In this document: positions 16,196 to 25,045 of the stretch, in pieces
Numbering within the stretch: the stretch's first letter is position 1
How the letters are laid out: each line of letters begins with the position of its first letter
DNA from: Protofrankia sp963555925
Lineage (GTDB): Bacteria; Actinomycetota; Actinomycetes; Frankiales; Frankiaceae
NCBI GenBank assembly: GCA_963555925.1
Contig: CAUVXJ010000106.1
Location: 59,170-123,169 of the forward strand
DNA length: 64,000 nt
Reading direction: 5' to 3'
Position numbers and translations under genes: made by a program
Notes under the pieces: model-generated
Databases searched by the model: none
Told to the model about the DNA's origin: nothing
The model's input: only the letters and a program-made list of their open reading frames with translations

Positions 16196-17677
16196 ATGAC
16201 ACGGACACGGACACAGTCAGGTAAGCCGAAAGACGACCACTGTGGCACCGATGACGAGATCCGGTCAGCGGCAGACGTCCATCGCTACGCACACCTGACC
16301 TGCCTGACGGAGCAACCGCGGGGAACCGTCGGCGTCGAGACCGAGTGGTTCGTCGTCGACACGGAATCGGTGTCCCGCCCGGTGGCCCCCACCCGGACGA
16401 TGGCGGCCCTCACCGGTGTCGTTTCCGGCAGCCCACCCGATCTGCGCGACGGCCCGTCCGCCGGGGCGACCGGCAGCCCAGGGCATGCGACCCTGCCAGG
16501 CGGAACCCGGATCACCTTCGAACCCGGTGGCCAGCTTGAGCTGTCGGCACCGCCGCTGCCGCTTTCGGATGCGCTGGCGCGGACGGCCGCCGACCTCGCC
16601 GGGGTCCGTTCCATGCTCGCGGATGCCGGCCTCGCGCTTGTCGGGATGGGCACGGACCCGCTGCGACCACCGCGCCGCCATCTCACCGCGTCCCGCTACG
16701 AAGCCATGGAGCGTTACTTCCGGGCCGGTGGCGGGTCAGCGGGGGTGACGATGATGTGCTCGACCGCATCCATCCAAGTCAACCTGAATGCGGGTACCAC
16801 GGCACAGTGGGCCGGACGCTTCGAGTTGGCCCATGCCCTGGGCCCCGCTCTCGTGGCGATGTTCGCGGCCTCCCCGGTGCTGGCAGGGACTGCCACCGGC
16901 TTTTGTTCGACCCGGCAGGCGGTGTGGGCGGAGATCGATCCGACCCGGACCCGGCCGGTGGCGACCGCTGGCCGGTCCGACCCGGCAACCGCATGGGCGG
17001 ACTATCTGCTGGCCGCGAGGATCATGCTGGTTCGGGATCCGCATGGCGGGTTCCGCCAACCCCCGACCACGATGACGTTCGGCGACTGGGTGGCGGGCGA
17101 GGGTCCGCTGCCGCGGCCACCGACCACCACGGACCTGAGTTACCACGCGACCACCGTGTTTCCACCGGTGCGCCCGCGTGGCTGGTTGGAGCTGCGCTAC
17201 CTCGACGCGGTCCCGGCCGGGAACTGGCCGATGGTGGTCGCGGTGACCACCGCGCTGCTCGACGACCCACGTGCCGCTGACATCGCGGCCGATGCGTGCG
17301 TGCCCGTCGCCGACGAGTGGGTCACCGCGGCCCTCGTGGGGCTGAGCGACACCGCCCTGCACCAGGCCGCCAGGGTGTGCGCGGGCGCGGCCCGAGACGC
17401 TCTGGGCCGGATGGACGCTGACGCCTCCCTGCTCGCGGCCGTCGACGCGTATTTCGACAGCTATGTCGAGCCGGGCCGCTGCCCCGCCGATGATCTCACC
17501 GACCGGCTGGCCGACGTCGGGCCGGAGGGCCTCCTGCGTGCCGAGATCGACGCGGTCGGCGGGGACGGCGGAGGTGGCGGGGACGGCGGAGGTGGCGGAG
17601 GTGGCGCGAGGGGCCGATATCGGAGCGTGACAGCACAGGTGTCCGCTCCCGACAGCGCCGGTGTGGTCGCGCTGTGA
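16196..17677 (+). CDS. egtA: ergothioneine pathway glutamate-cysteine ligase EgtA
   Basis: EgtA makes gamma-glutamylcysteine from Glu, Cys and ATP, the sulfur donor used by EgtB. Start ATG 16196 has GGAGGG just upstream; in-frame sequence before it is not protein-like. The 494-residue protein shows the GCS2-type pattern: VGVETEWFVVD near residue 45, a TFEPGGQLELSAPP strand, and the MMCSTASIQVNLN block. The C-terminal 45 residues carry a Gly/Asp repeat encoded by a GGC/GGT-rich tract (about 17560-17610), probably disordered. The stop overlaps the egtB GTG (GTGA). Identification rests on both the family pattern and the egtBCD neighbours. Confidence 0.9.
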   Translation: MTRTRTQSGKPKDDHCGTDDEIRSAADVHRYAHLTCLTEQPRGTVGVETEWFVVDTESVSRPVAPTRTMAALTGVVSGSPPDLRDGPSAGATGSPGHATLPGGTRITFEPGGQLELSAPPLPLSDALARTAADLAGVRSMLADAGLALVGMGTDPLRPPRRHLTASRYEAMERYFRAGGGSAGVTMMCSTASIQVNLNAGTTAQWAGRFELAHALGPALVAMFAASPVLAGTATGFCSTRQAVWAEIDPTRTRPVATAGRSDPATAWADYLLAARIMLVRDPHGGFRQPPTTMTFGDWVAGEGPLPRPPTTTDLSYHATTVFPPVRPRGWLELRYLDAVPAGNWPMVVAVTTALLDDPRAADIAADACVPVADEWVTAALVGLSDTALHQAARVCAGAARDALGRMDADASLLAAVDAYFDSYVEPGRCPADDLTDRLADVGPEGLLRAEIDAVGGDGGGGGDGGGGGGGARGRYRSVTAQVSAPDSAGVVAL

Positions 17678-19071
17678 CGGCGAGCGACGGCGCGCAACCG
17701 GGCGACATCGGCCGGGCGCTCGCGGACAGCCGGGCGCGGAGTCTGGCCTACACCGACCTTGACGACGCCGACCTGTGGCGACAGCATTCACCGCTGATGT
17801 CGCCGCTGGTCTGGGACCTCGCCCACGTCGGTAACTACGAGGAGCTGTGGCTGCTGCGAGCGGCCGCGGGCAGGGCGCCGCTGCGGCCGGACATCGACCA
17901 GCTCTACGACGCGTTCCGCCATCCCCGGGCGGACCGGCCCGCCCTACCCCTGCTCAGCCCGGCGCAGACCCGCTCCTACCTGGCCGAGGTCCGCGGCCAT
18001 GTCCTGGACGCCCTGGAGCGGCTCACCCCGGACGCACTGCACACGCCGCCGCGGCCACCGGCCGGATCGCCGACCGGGCCGACCGGGCCGACCGGGCTGC
18101 TGGCGGACGGCTTCGTCTACGGACTGGTGCTCCAGCACGAGCACCAGCACGACGAGACGATGCTGGCCACCCACCAGCTCCGGTCGGGTCCCGCAGTCAT
18201 CGGCGACACCGGTGAGGCCCGTGTCCCACCGGCCGGGCGGCGGCAACCCGCGACAGAGGTGCTGGTGCCGGCCGGTGAGTTCACGATGGGCACCGATGGC
18301 GACACACCAGGCCACGCCTGGGCCTACGACAACGAGCGACCCGCGCACCGCGTGTACGTCCCGGCGTTCTTCATCGACACGTTGCCGGTGTCCAACGCGG
18401 CGCAGGTGGCCTTCATCGAGGCCGGTGGCTATGACGACGAACGCCTGTGGTCGCCGTCGGGCTGGGCGTGGCGATGCGAGGCCGGCCTGCGGGCACCGCA
18501 GTTCTGGCGCCGCGAGGCGGGAAGCTGGGTACGGCGCCGTTTCGGCCGCGACGAACCTGTCCCGATGGACGAGCCCGTGCAGCATGTCTGCTGGTACGAG
18601 GCACAGGCGCACGCCCGCTGGGCCCGGCGGCGGCTGCCCACAGAGGCCGAGTGGGAGAAGGCGTGCGCGCACGATCCCGTCACCGGGCGTTCGCGACGTT
18701 TTCCCTGGGGGGACAGCGACCCGACGCCGGAGCGGGCCAACCTTGACCATGTCACGTCCCGTCCGGGCTCACGTGGGGCGTACCCAGCCGGAGCCAGTGC
18801 GTACGGCGTCGAACAGATGATCGGTGACGTGTGGGAGTGGACAGCCAGCGACTTCTCGGGTTATCCGGGTTTTCGTGCATTCCCGTACCGCGAGTACAGC
18901 GAGGTGTTCTTTGCGGGCACCTCCCCGAACGTCTACAAGGTGCTGCGCGGCGGGTCCTGGGCCACGCACCACAGCGCCGTCCGATCGACCTTCCGCAACT
19001 GGGACCATCCGATCCGCCGTCAGATCTTTGCCGGCTTCCGGCTCGCGCGCGACGCCGAGATGGGAGGCTGA
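17674..19071 (+). CDS. egtB: ergothioneine sulfoxide synthase EgtB
   Basis: EgtB is the iron(II)-dependent enzyme that joins the sulfur of gamma-glutamylcysteine to C2 of hercynine using oxygen. The N-terminal DinB-like domain contains SPLVWDLAHVGNYEELWLLR and the iron-binding HxxxHxE motif as HEHQHDE (about residue 150). The C-terminal half is an FGE-sulfatase type lectin fold, with TEVLVPAGEFTMGT, LPTEAEWEKA, GDVWEWT and LRGGSWA. Length 465 residues is usual. The interdomain linker has a PTG triplet repeat. GTG start overlaps the egtA stop. The C-terminal fold resembles formylglycine-generating enzyme, but the N-terminal iron domain and operon assign it to ergothioneine. Confidence 0.96.
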   Translation: MTASDGAQPGDIGRALADSRARSLAYTDLDDADLWRQHSPLMSPLVWDLAHVGNYEELWLLRAAAGRAPLRPDIDQLYDAFRHPRADRPALPLLSPAQTRSYLAEVRGHVLDALERLTPDALHTPPRPPAGSPTGPTGPTGLLADGFVYGLVLQHEHQHDETMLATHQLRSGPAVIGDTGEARVPPAGRRQPATEVLVPAGEFTMGTDGDTPGHAWAYDNERPAHRVYVPAFFIDTLPVSNAAQVAFIEAGGYDDERLWSPSGWAWRCEAGLRAPQFWRREAGSWVRRRFGRDEPVPMDEPVQHVCWYEAQAHARWARRRLPTEAEWEKACAHDPVTGRSRRFPWGDSDPTPERANLDHVTSRPGSRGAYPAGASAYGVEQMIGDVWEWTASDFSGYPGFRAFPYREYSEVFFAGTSPNVYKVLRGGSWATHHSAVRSTFRNWDHPIRRQIFAGFRLARDAEMGG

Positions 19072-19076
19072 GGCTG

Positions 19077-19820
19077 GTGTGTCGTCATATGGCCTGGCTC
19101 GGGACGCCGCGGACGCTGTCCGCACTCCTGCATGATCCGCCGCACAGTCTGCTGCGCCAAGCGTGGATGCCACGACGGATGCTGCACGGCCGGATCAACG
19201 CGGACGGCTTCGGCGTCGGCTGGTACGTCCCCGCGCTGCGGACCGAGCCGGCGCGCTACCGGCGGGCGGTCCCGATCTGGACGGATGCCTCGTTCGCCTC
19301 ACTCGCCGGCGCGGTCCAGTCCGGTTGCGTGCTGGGAGCAGTGCGCAACGCCACTGTCGGCATGCCGATCGAGGAGACGGCGACCGCGCCCTACGCGTAC
19401 GGCCGGTATCTGCTCAGCCACAACGGACGGGTGGACGTCGACGTGGTGATGCGCATGCTCGATTGCCACCGGGGCGCCCCGGTTCCCGACTCGCGCTGCG
19501 ACTCGGCTCTGTTGGCCGCCGTGGTCTGGCAGCGGTTGAGCGCAGGCGCGAGCCTCGCCGACGCCGTGGCGGACGTGGTCGTCGCCGCGGGTCGGACCGA
19601 CGGTGCGGCCCGACTGAACCTGCTGGCAACCGACGGCAGCCGGATCGTCGCCACGACCTGGGGTGAAACCCTCTCATACCGGGTATCCACCGATGGTGAC
19701 GCCATCGGAGTGCACGTAGCCAGTGAGCCCAGCGATGAGTCGGACGGATGGATTGACCTTGATGATCATAAATTGCTGACCGCCGACACACGTGATGTAA
19801 CCATTAGTAGTTTGATCTAG
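19077..19820 (+). CDS. egtC: EgtC amidohydrolase (gamma-glutamyl hercynylcysteine sulfoxide)
   Basis: EgtC removes the glutamate from gamma-glutamyl hercynylcysteine sulfoxide. The start is GTG 19077, since it gives V/M-C-R-H with the catalytic nucleophile Cys2 of class II glutamine amidotransferase-like Ntn hydrolases. Motifs NADGFGVGWY, GAVRNATVG and FVHNG-like LLSHNGRV follow in the usual order. Length 247 residues is typical. It begins 5 bp after the egtB stop, so the genes are co-translated. The last 25 residues and the stop region around 19750-19820 are AT-richer than the rest. Confidence 0.93.
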   Translation: MCRHMAWLGTPRTLSALLHDPPHSLLRQAWMPRRMLHGRINADGFGVGWYVPALRTEPARYRRAVPIWTDASFASLAGAVQSGCVLGAVRNATVGMPIEETATAPYAYGRYLLSHNGRVDVDVVMRMLDCHRGAPVPDSRCDSALLAAVVWQRLSAGASLADAVADVVVAAGRTDGAARLNLLATDGSRIVATTWGETLSYRVSTDGDAIGVHVASEPSDESDGWIDLDDHKLLTADTRDVTISSLI

Positions 19821-19866
19821 AATTCGGTTACTCTCGGTCGCATAAGCGCTCCCGGAGGTTGCAGCC

Positions 19867-20943
19867 ATGACAGCGTCCAGTACCGATCTCACCGATGTGG
19901 GCTCCGCGATCGATGACGATTCCCGGGTCGGTCCCGGCACCGGTATGGGGACCGACCCGCGGATCGTCGTCGATCGGCACCTGAGCGCAGCCGACCGCGC
20001 CGCGGCACTCGCGACCGACGTCAGGGCGGGGCTCACGGCGGATCCGAAGGAACTGCCACCCAAGTGGTTCTACGATGCCACGGGAAGCATGCTCTTCGAC
20101 GCCATCACCCGATTGCCCGAGTACTACCCGACCCGGACCGAACGGGCCATCCTGACCAGCTGCGTCCATGAGATCGCCGCGATGTCACAGGCGGACACCC
20201 TCATCGAGCTCGGCTCCGGAACGTCGGCGAAAACCCGCCTGCTGCTCGACGCGCTGCGCAACAGCGGCCACCTGCGCAGGTTCGTGCCCTTCGACGTGGA
20301 CGAGACCGTGCTCTCCCGGGCGGCCACCGCCATCCGCAGCGAGTACCCCGGGGTGACCATCCACGCGCTCGTGGGTGATTTCGAGTGCCACCTCGACCTG
20401 CTGCCCGGTGCCGACCGGCTGCCCGGTGCCAGCCGTCGCCTGGTCGCCTTTCTCGGCGGGACGATCGGCAACCTCGCCCCGGCCCGACGGCATGAGTTCC
20501 TGACCAGCCTGCGCGCCCAGCTCCACGAGGGCGACGCGCTGCTTCTCGGCACCGACCTGGTCAAGGATCCCGACCGGCTGGTCGCCGCCTATGACGACAG
20601 CGCCGGTGTCACGGCGGCGTTCAACCGCAATGTCCTGTCGGTCATCAACCACGAGCTCGGCGCGGACTTCGACCCGCGTGGGTTCGCGCATGTGGCCTGT
20701 TGGGATGCGGAGAACTCCTGGATCGAGATGCGGCTGCGGTCCGTGCGCGGCCAGCAGGTCCGGATCAGCGCGCTCGACCTGTCGGTGTCCTTCGCCGCGG
20801 ACGAGCAGATGCGTACCGAGATCAGCGCCAAGTTCACCAGGGACGGGCTCACCGCCGAGTTCGCGGCCGCGGGTCTGGCCATGGTCCGCTGGTGGACCGA
20901 CCCGGGCGACGACTTCGCACTCTCGCTCTGCGTCCCGGCCTGA
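19867..20943 (+). CDS. egtD: L-histidine N-alpha-methyltransferase EgtD
   Basis: EgtD trimethylates L-histidine to hercynine using S-adenosylmethionine, the first committed step of ergothioneine synthesis. The 358-residue protein has LPPKWFYDATGSMLFDAIT and LPEYYPTRTE near residues 60-85, the SAM-binding IELGSGTSAKT, then FDVDETVL, and LGGTIGNLAP, all diagnostic. GCTCCCGGAGGT upstream of the ATG is a plausible ribosome site. A 46-bp gap separates it from egtC; it is probably in the same operon egtABCD. No egtE (the lyase) follows: the next gene is convergent ilvD. Confidence 0.96.
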   Translation: MTASSTDLTDVGSAIDDDSRVGPGTGMGTDPRIVVDRHLSAADRAAALATDVRAGLTADPKELPPKWFYDATGSMLFDAITRLPEYYPTRTERAILTSCVHEIAAMSQADTLIELGSGTSAKTRLLLDALRNSGHLRRFVPFDVDETVLSRAATAIRSEYPGVTIHALVGDFECHLDLLPGADRLPGASRRLVAFLGGTIGNLAPARRHEFLTSLRAQLHEGDALLLGTDLVKDPDRLVAAYDDSAGVTAAFNRNVLSVINHELGADFDPRGFAHVACWDAENSWIEMRLRSVRGQQVRISALDLSVSFAADEQMRTEISAKFTRDGLTAEFAAAGLAMVRWWTDPGDDFALSLCVPA

Positions 20944-20946
20944 CCG

Positions 20947-20989
20947 GTGCAAGGGCGCGCGATCATAGCTCTATCTGCGCGCCCTGCAC
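20947..20989. terminator. REP-like hairpin acting as bidirectional terminator
   Basis: The arms GTGCAAGGGCGCGC and GCGCGCCCTGCAC pair with a single bulged A around a 16-nt loop starting GATCATAGCTCT. It lies between the convergent stops of egtD and ilvD. The loop resembles the dispersed hairpin family (GATCATGGTTCT) but the outer flanks have diverged. No U-tract follows, as is usual in actinobacterial terminators. Confidence 0.65.
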
Positions 20990-21006
20990 CCGCCGGCCCC
21001 GGTTCC

Positions 21007-22857
21007 CTATGGAGCGACCAGCGAGACGTCGCGAACCGCGCCGGTCGATGCGGAGGTCGCCATCGCCGCGTAGGCCCGCAGCGCGGCCGACACCGGACGC
21101 ACTCGGTCCGCCGGCCGAAAGCCGCCGGACGCGGCCAGTGCGGCTTCGCGCGCGGCCAGCTCCGCCGCGTCCACCATCAGGTCCAGCCGGCGGGACGGAA
21201 TGTCGATCTCGATGATGTCGCCGTCCCGAACCAACGCGATCGCACCGCCGTGCGCGGCCTCGGGTGACACGTGCCCGATGGACAACCCCGCGGACCCGCC
21301 GGAGAACCGCCCATCGGTGACCAGCGCACACGCAGGCCCGAGCCCACGCGCCTTCAGGAACGTGGTCGGGTACAGCATCTCCTGCATGCCCGGACCGCCC
21401 CGCGGGCCCTCGTAGCGGATGACCAGCACATCACCCGGGTGGACCCGCCCGGACAGGATCGCGTCCACCGCGTCGTCCTGGCTTTCCAGTACCAGCGCGG
21501 GGCCGCGGAAGGTCAGCCGCCCGGCCTCCACGCCGGCGGTCTTGAGCACGGCGCCGTCCGGGGCGAGCGTTCCTCGCAGCACCGCGAGGCCACCGTCCGC
21601 CGAGTAGGCGTGCGCGACGTCGCGGATGCAACCCGATGCCGCATCGGTGTCCAGTGACTCCCACCGGTTGACCGAGGAGAAGGGCTCGATCGTGCGCACT
21701 CCGCCCGGTGCCGCGTGGAAGAGTTCCACCGCTTGTCCAGCCGCGTCCGGCCGGCGGACATCCCAGTGGGAGAGGAACTCCGCAAGGCTTGCCGAGTGGA
21801 CGGTGTGGACGCCGCGGTGCAGCAGTCCGGCCCGGTCAAGCTCCCCGAGGATGGCCGGAATGCCGCCGGCCCGGTGGACGTCCTCCATGTGGTAGTCCGA
21901 GCTCGGCGCCACCTTGCACAGGCACGGCACCGTCCGGGAGATCTCGTCGATGTCGTCGAGGGTGATGTCGACGCCGGCCTCGACCGCGGCGGCCAGCAGA
22001 TGCAGGACGGTGTTGGTCGAACCACCCATGGCCACGTCCACGGCGAAGGCGTTGGCGAACGCCGCCCGGGTCGCGATCGACCGCGGCAGCACCGCGTCGT
22101 CGTCCTTGTCGTACCAGCGCTTCGCGAGGTCCACAACGGTCCGTCCGGCCTGGACGAACAGGTCGCGACGAGCGGCGGAGGTGGCGAGAGTGGACCCGTT
22201 GCCGGGCAGCGCGAGCCCGAGCGCCTCGGTCAGGCAGTTCATCGAGTTGGCGGTGAACATGCCCGAGCACGACCCGCAGGTCGGGCAGGCCGAGCGTTCC
22301 ACCGCGTCCAGTTCGGCGTCGTCGACCGCGGTGTCCACCGATGCCGCGATTGCGGAGATGAGGTCCAGACCGGACCGGACGACGCCACCGGACACGACAG
22401 CCTGACCGGACTCCATCGCGCCGCCGGACACGAACACGGTCGGGATGTTCAGCCGCAAGGCCGCCAGCAGCATCCCTGGCGTGATCTTGTCGCAGTTCGA
22501 GATGCAGACGAGCGCATCGGCACAGTGGGCGTTGACCATGTACTCGACACTGTCCGCGATGATCTCCCGGGACGGCAGCGAGTAGAGCATTCCGCCGTGG
22601 CCCATCGCGATACCGTCGTCCACCGCGATCGTGTGGAACTCCCGCCCCACTCCGCCGGCCTCCGCGATCGCGTCCGACACGATGCGGCCGAGGTCACGCA
22701 GGTGCACATGGCCGGGGACGAACTCGGTGAAGCTGTTCGCGATGGCCACGATCGGCTTGCCGAAGTCGCTGTCCGTCATGCCGGTGGCACGCCATAGGGC
22801 TCGCGCGCCGGCCATGTTACGACCGTGGGTGGTAGTACGGGAACGCAAAGCAGGCAT
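21007..22857 (-). CDS. ilvD: dihydroxy-acid dehydratase
   Basis: IlvD dehydrates 2,3-dihydroxy-3-methylbutanoate and its homologue in isoleucine and valine synthesis. The 616-residue protein has the iron-sulfur ligands in CISNCDKITPGML and ACPTCGSCSGMFTANSMNCL, the AVDDGIAMGHGGM Mg site, and the C-terminal TDGRFSGGSAGLSIGHVSPEA signature. Length and start (ATG followed by a TTTHGRNMAGAR segment) match the E. coli type (long form). It stands alone on the minus strand, convergent with egtD. The upstream 195 bp (22858-23052) shows no gene. Confidence 0.97.
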   Translation of the reverse strand: MPALRSRTTTHGRNMAGARALWRATGMTDSDFGKPIVAIANSFTEFVPGHVHLRDLGRIVSDAIAEAGGVGREFHTIAVDDGIAMGHGGMLYSLPSREIIADSVEYMVNAHCADALVCISNCDKITPGMLLAALRLNIPTVFVSGGAMESGQAVVSGGVVRSGLDLISAIAASVDTAVDDAELDAVERSACPTCGSCSGMFTANSMNCLTEALGLALPGNGSTLATSAARRDLFVQAGRTVVDLAKRWYDKDDDAVLPRSIATRAAFANAFAVDVAMGGSTNTVLHLLAAAVEAGVDITLDDIDEISRTVPCLCKVAPSSDYHMEDVHRAGGIPAILGELDRAGLLHRGVHTVHSASLAEFLSHWDVRRPDAAGQAVELFHAAPGGVRTIEPFSSVNRWESLDTDAASGCIRDVAHAYSADGGLAVLRGTLAPDGAVLKTAGVEAGRLTFRGPALVLESQDDAVDAILSGRVHPGDVLVIRYEGPRGGPGMQEMLYPTTFLKARGLGPACALVTDGRFSGGSAGLSIGHVSPEAAHGGAIALVRDGDIIEIDIPSRRLDLMVDAAELAAREAALAASGGFRPADRVRPVSAALRAYAAMATSASTGAVRDVSLVAP

Positions 22858-23052
22858 CGGGCAGTCCTCATGGCGATCGATCGACGCGGACGTGGACCGC
22901 GCCTGGGTCGGGCACGCTCACAGAGACCTGCCCGTTCACGCCCAGCGTAACGCCCGCCCAAACAGTGTCCGCGCACCAGGACCGGCCGTCAGGACCGGCC
23001 ACCAACACCGGCCACCAGCACCGGCCGCTGGGACCGACCGTCGCGGGTGTCC

Positions 23053-23400
23053 CTACCGGCCACCGCGGCGGCGCAACCACTCCCGCCGGACCAGCCACAC
23101 GACAGCGAAGGAGATGACAGTGCCCAGCAGCGGAACCACCTCATGGCTGCGGGCGCCGGTCACGAAGTGGACCTGGCCGTCGGGCTCCACGGTTTTGGTA
23201 CTCGTCTGCGTCCCCAGCACGAGGAGGAACAGACTCAGGACGGCGATGACCGCATATCCGGTACAGAACAGGGTGTAGACGCCGACGCGGCGGCGGGGCA
23301 CGGCCCCGCGGGACAGGATGGTGGGGACCATCCACCCCAGGAACCCGAAGAAGGTCGCGAACAGCGGCGCGAAGAAGAAATAGTTGACGAAGGTGCTCAC
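23053..23400 (-). CDS. small membrane protein, 3 helices
   Basis: Start GTG 23400 overlaps the stop of the upstream ABM-domain gene (GTGA), so longer frames are rejected. The 115-residue product has hydrophobic segments at about 4-24, 40-60 and 86-104, with a polar loop TQTSTKTVEPDGQVHFVTGAR between the last two. I do not recognise the family. Coupling to the monooxygenase-like gene is the only functional hint. Confidence 0.6.
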   Translation of the reverse strand: MSTFVNYFFFAPLFATFFGFLGWMVPTILSRGAVPRRRVGVYTLFCTGYAVIAVLSLFLLVLGTQTSTKTVEPDGQVHFVTGARSHEVVPLLGTVISFAVVWLVRREWLRRRGGR

Positions 23401-23738
23401 GGCAGGTCGGTCACGTGCTCCACGGTGGGCGGCTGGGCGAAGAAGGTGCCCAGCGCCGCGCGCCAGCGGACGAAGCGGTCGGACTCCCGGAAGTTCACCA
23501 GGTGCGCGTCGAGGTTCTCCCACTCGACCAGCAAGACGAACCTCGACGGTGACTCCACCCCGCGGGTCATCCGCACCGATCGGAAACCAGGGCAGGTGGT
23601 GACCTCACCGACGACCGAGCGGTAGGCGTCGACGAACCCCTGCTCCTGGCCGGGTGTGATGTCGAAGCGCGCGATCTCCAGCACGGGCAGGCCGCGCGAG
23701 CCGTCAGCGGGAGCGGGGCCGGGGGCCGGGGCGGTCAT
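23397..23738 (-). CDS. antibiotic biosynthesis monooxygenase (ABM) domain protein
   Basis: The small protein of 113 residues carries an ABM/dimeric alpha-beta barrel domain. It opens with VLEIARFDITPGQEQGFVDAY, followed by CPGFRSVRMTRG and FVLLVEWENLDAHLVNFRESD, which is the usual strand-helix-strand order. Such domains act as small quinol or heme-related monooxygenases or as oxidative stress proteins. The start is ATG 23738; the in-frame extension upstream is arginine-rich and not family-like. The gene is followed without a gap by a membrane protein gene. No ribosome site is evident, so it may be leaderless. Confidence 0.8.
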   Translation of the reverse strand: MTAPAPGPAPADGSRGLPVLEIARFDITPGQEQGFVDAYRSVVGEVTTCPGFRSVRMTRGVESPSRFVLLVEWENLDAHLVNFRESDRFVRWRAALGTFFAQPPTVEHVTDLP

Positions 23739-23808
23739 GGGCACAAGTCTGGCACGTCCGGTCGACAGCCCACGTTCGGTCGACAGCCGCCGACACCTAC
23801 ACCGGACG

Positions 23809-23829
23809 CTGTATGGGGGTACCATACAG
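23809..23829. promoter_or_regulatory. perfect inverted repeat overlapping a leaderless-type promoter
   Basis: CTGTATGG and CCATACAG, with 5 bp between, form a perfect palindrome ending 2 bp before ATG 23832. The right part also contains TACCAT, 6 bp before the ATG, in the place of a -10 hexamer for a leaderless transcript. A repressor bound here would block transcription, so autoregulation by the first product of the pair is likely. The divergent ABM gene starts 71 bp away and may share the control. Confidence 0.6.
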
Positions 23830-23831
23830 CC

Positions 23832-24251
23832 ATGGCTCCGAACCGTTCGTTTCGTACGGTTGATGACGCGGCGGCCATCGCGGCGGCCATGATAAGTAAC
23901 AAATACCCACTACTGAGCGTCTGGCGGCACGCTGTGCTCCAGCTGCTCGACGATTACACCAGCGTTCTGCGGCACAGCGGAACTGAAGCCGCCGCAGCCA
24001 TATGGGCGGCACCTCCCCGCCCCAGCGGCGATCAGCGGGTGGACGGCGCGTTGGCCGCTCTGGCCGAGCATCTTGCTCGGCGTGATGCCTGGCGGCCACC
24101 CGGGTGGGTCCATGATCCCCGGCGCGAGGCCGAACCGTGGTGGTTCGTCACAGCGTTGCGGGGAATGCAGCCTCGTGCGCTCGTCGAGTCGCCGTTGTCC
24201 TTCCGGAAACGGGGAGTGTTCATCACGGACGGAGCGCTTGATCGGGCATGA
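23832..24251 (+). CDS. small partner protein of a nucleotidyltransferase pair
   Basis: This 139-residue protein is alpha-helical, with ADxxAAAxAA pattern near the N terminus and an unusually Trp-rich middle (WRHAV, AAIWAAP, WRPPGW, EPWWFVTAL). I recognise no DNA-binding motif. It precedes and overlaps by 4 bp (ATGA) a nucleotidyltransferase gene, and a palindromic operator lies at its start. That arrangement is typical of toxin-antitoxin or abortive-infection pairs, in which the first gene is the antitoxin and regulator. Role inferred from layout only. Confidence 0.55.
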   Translation: MAPNRSFRTVDDAAAIAAAMISNKYPLLSVWRHAVLQLLDDYTSVLRHSGTEAAAAIWAAPPRPSGDQRVDGALAALAEHLARRDAWRPPGWVHDPRREAEPWWFVTALRGMQPRALVESPLSFRKRGVFITDGALDRA

Positions 24252-25042
24252 GCGTCGGACTGGGCCGCGACGAAATCATCACCCTGCTGGACGAACTGAA
24301 TGACGAGCTTCGCCGCCGTGACGTCCATGCCGACGTCTTCCTGGTCGGAGGCGCAGCACTCGCGCTCGCCTACGACGTGGGCCGGTCAACCCGGGACCTC
24401 GACGCCGTCTTCGTCCCGACAAACGTTGTCCGCCAGGCCGCAGAGGCCGTCGCCCAGCGGCGGGACCTGGCGAAGGACTGGCTGAACGACGCGGTGAAGG
24501 GCTTCCTGCCAGGACCCGACCCGGACGCCATGCGGTACTACGACGGCGGCGCTCTTACGGTCGATGTCGCATCACCACGTTACCTGCTTGCCATGAAACT
24601 CCTCGCGTCCCGAGTCGAGACCGATGCCGACGACATCGCATTCCTCTACCGGCAGGTGGGCTTCACCACCGTCGACCAAGGGCTCGACCTGCTGGAGAAC
24701 ATGTACCGGGGACGGCCGGTGGACCAGAAGGTCCAGTACCTCCTCACCGAGATCGTCGAAACACTCGCCGACGAACGCTCGACCGGTCAGGAATCGCAAT
24801 CCCACATCGCCGCCGCGTTGGCCACGGCTCGGCAGCACGCGACAGACACCGAAGCGGCGCGCCAGCGGATGCTTACAAGTGCCCGCGCCCGCCGTGCGGC
24901 CATTCTGGATGCGCACCGTGCCGGCATGTCCATCCGACAGATCGCCGCAGAGCTTGGCTGCAGCCCAGCCGTCGTTCAGGATGCGGTCCGCACCGCGCGG
25001 GTCGAGGCGAGCGATCGGACCTCCGGGACTGCCACTCCATAG
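24248..25042 (+). CDS. DUF6036-like nucleotidyltransferase with C-terminal helix-turn-helix
   Basis: The N-terminal 170 residues form a nucleotidyltransferase-fold domain: VFLVGGAALALAYDVGRSTRDLDAVF has the GG(x)A helix and DxD (here RDLDA), followed by the third acidic strand (ALTVDVASPRYLLAMKL). This matches MNT/AbiEii/DUF6036-type enzymes that modify tRNA or proteins in toxin-antitoxin systems. The C-terminal 60 residues (ARRAAILDAHRAGMSIRQIAAELGCSPAVVQDAVRTAR) are a resolvase-type helix-turn-helix, so this protein, not only its partner, may bind the upstream operator. The combination of NTase and HTH in one chain is notable. The pair overlaps by 4 bp. Confidence 0.75.
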   Translation: MSVGLGRDEIITLLDELNDELRRRDVHADVFLVGGAALALAYDVGRSTRDLDAVFVPTNVVRQAAEAVAQRRDLAKDWLNDAVKGFLPGPDPDAMRYYDGGALTVDVASPRYLLAMKLLASRVETDADDIAFLYRQVGFTTVDQGLDLLENMYRGRPVDQKVQYLLTEIVETLADERSTGQESQSHIAAALATARQHATDTEAARQRMLTSARARRAAILDAHRAGMSIRQIAAELGCSPAVVQDAVRTARVEASDRTSGTATP

Positions 25043-25045
25043 TCA

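Noticed and set aside
17674..19071. EgtB as the formylglycine-generating enzyme for the sulfatase at 47 kb
   Set aside because: The C-terminal fold is shared, but the iron-binding HxxxHxE domain and egtACD neighbours identify ergothioneine synthesis.
21715..22797. Plus-strand frame of 360 codons opposite ilvD
   Set aside because: Antisense shadow of a highly conserved enzyme gene.
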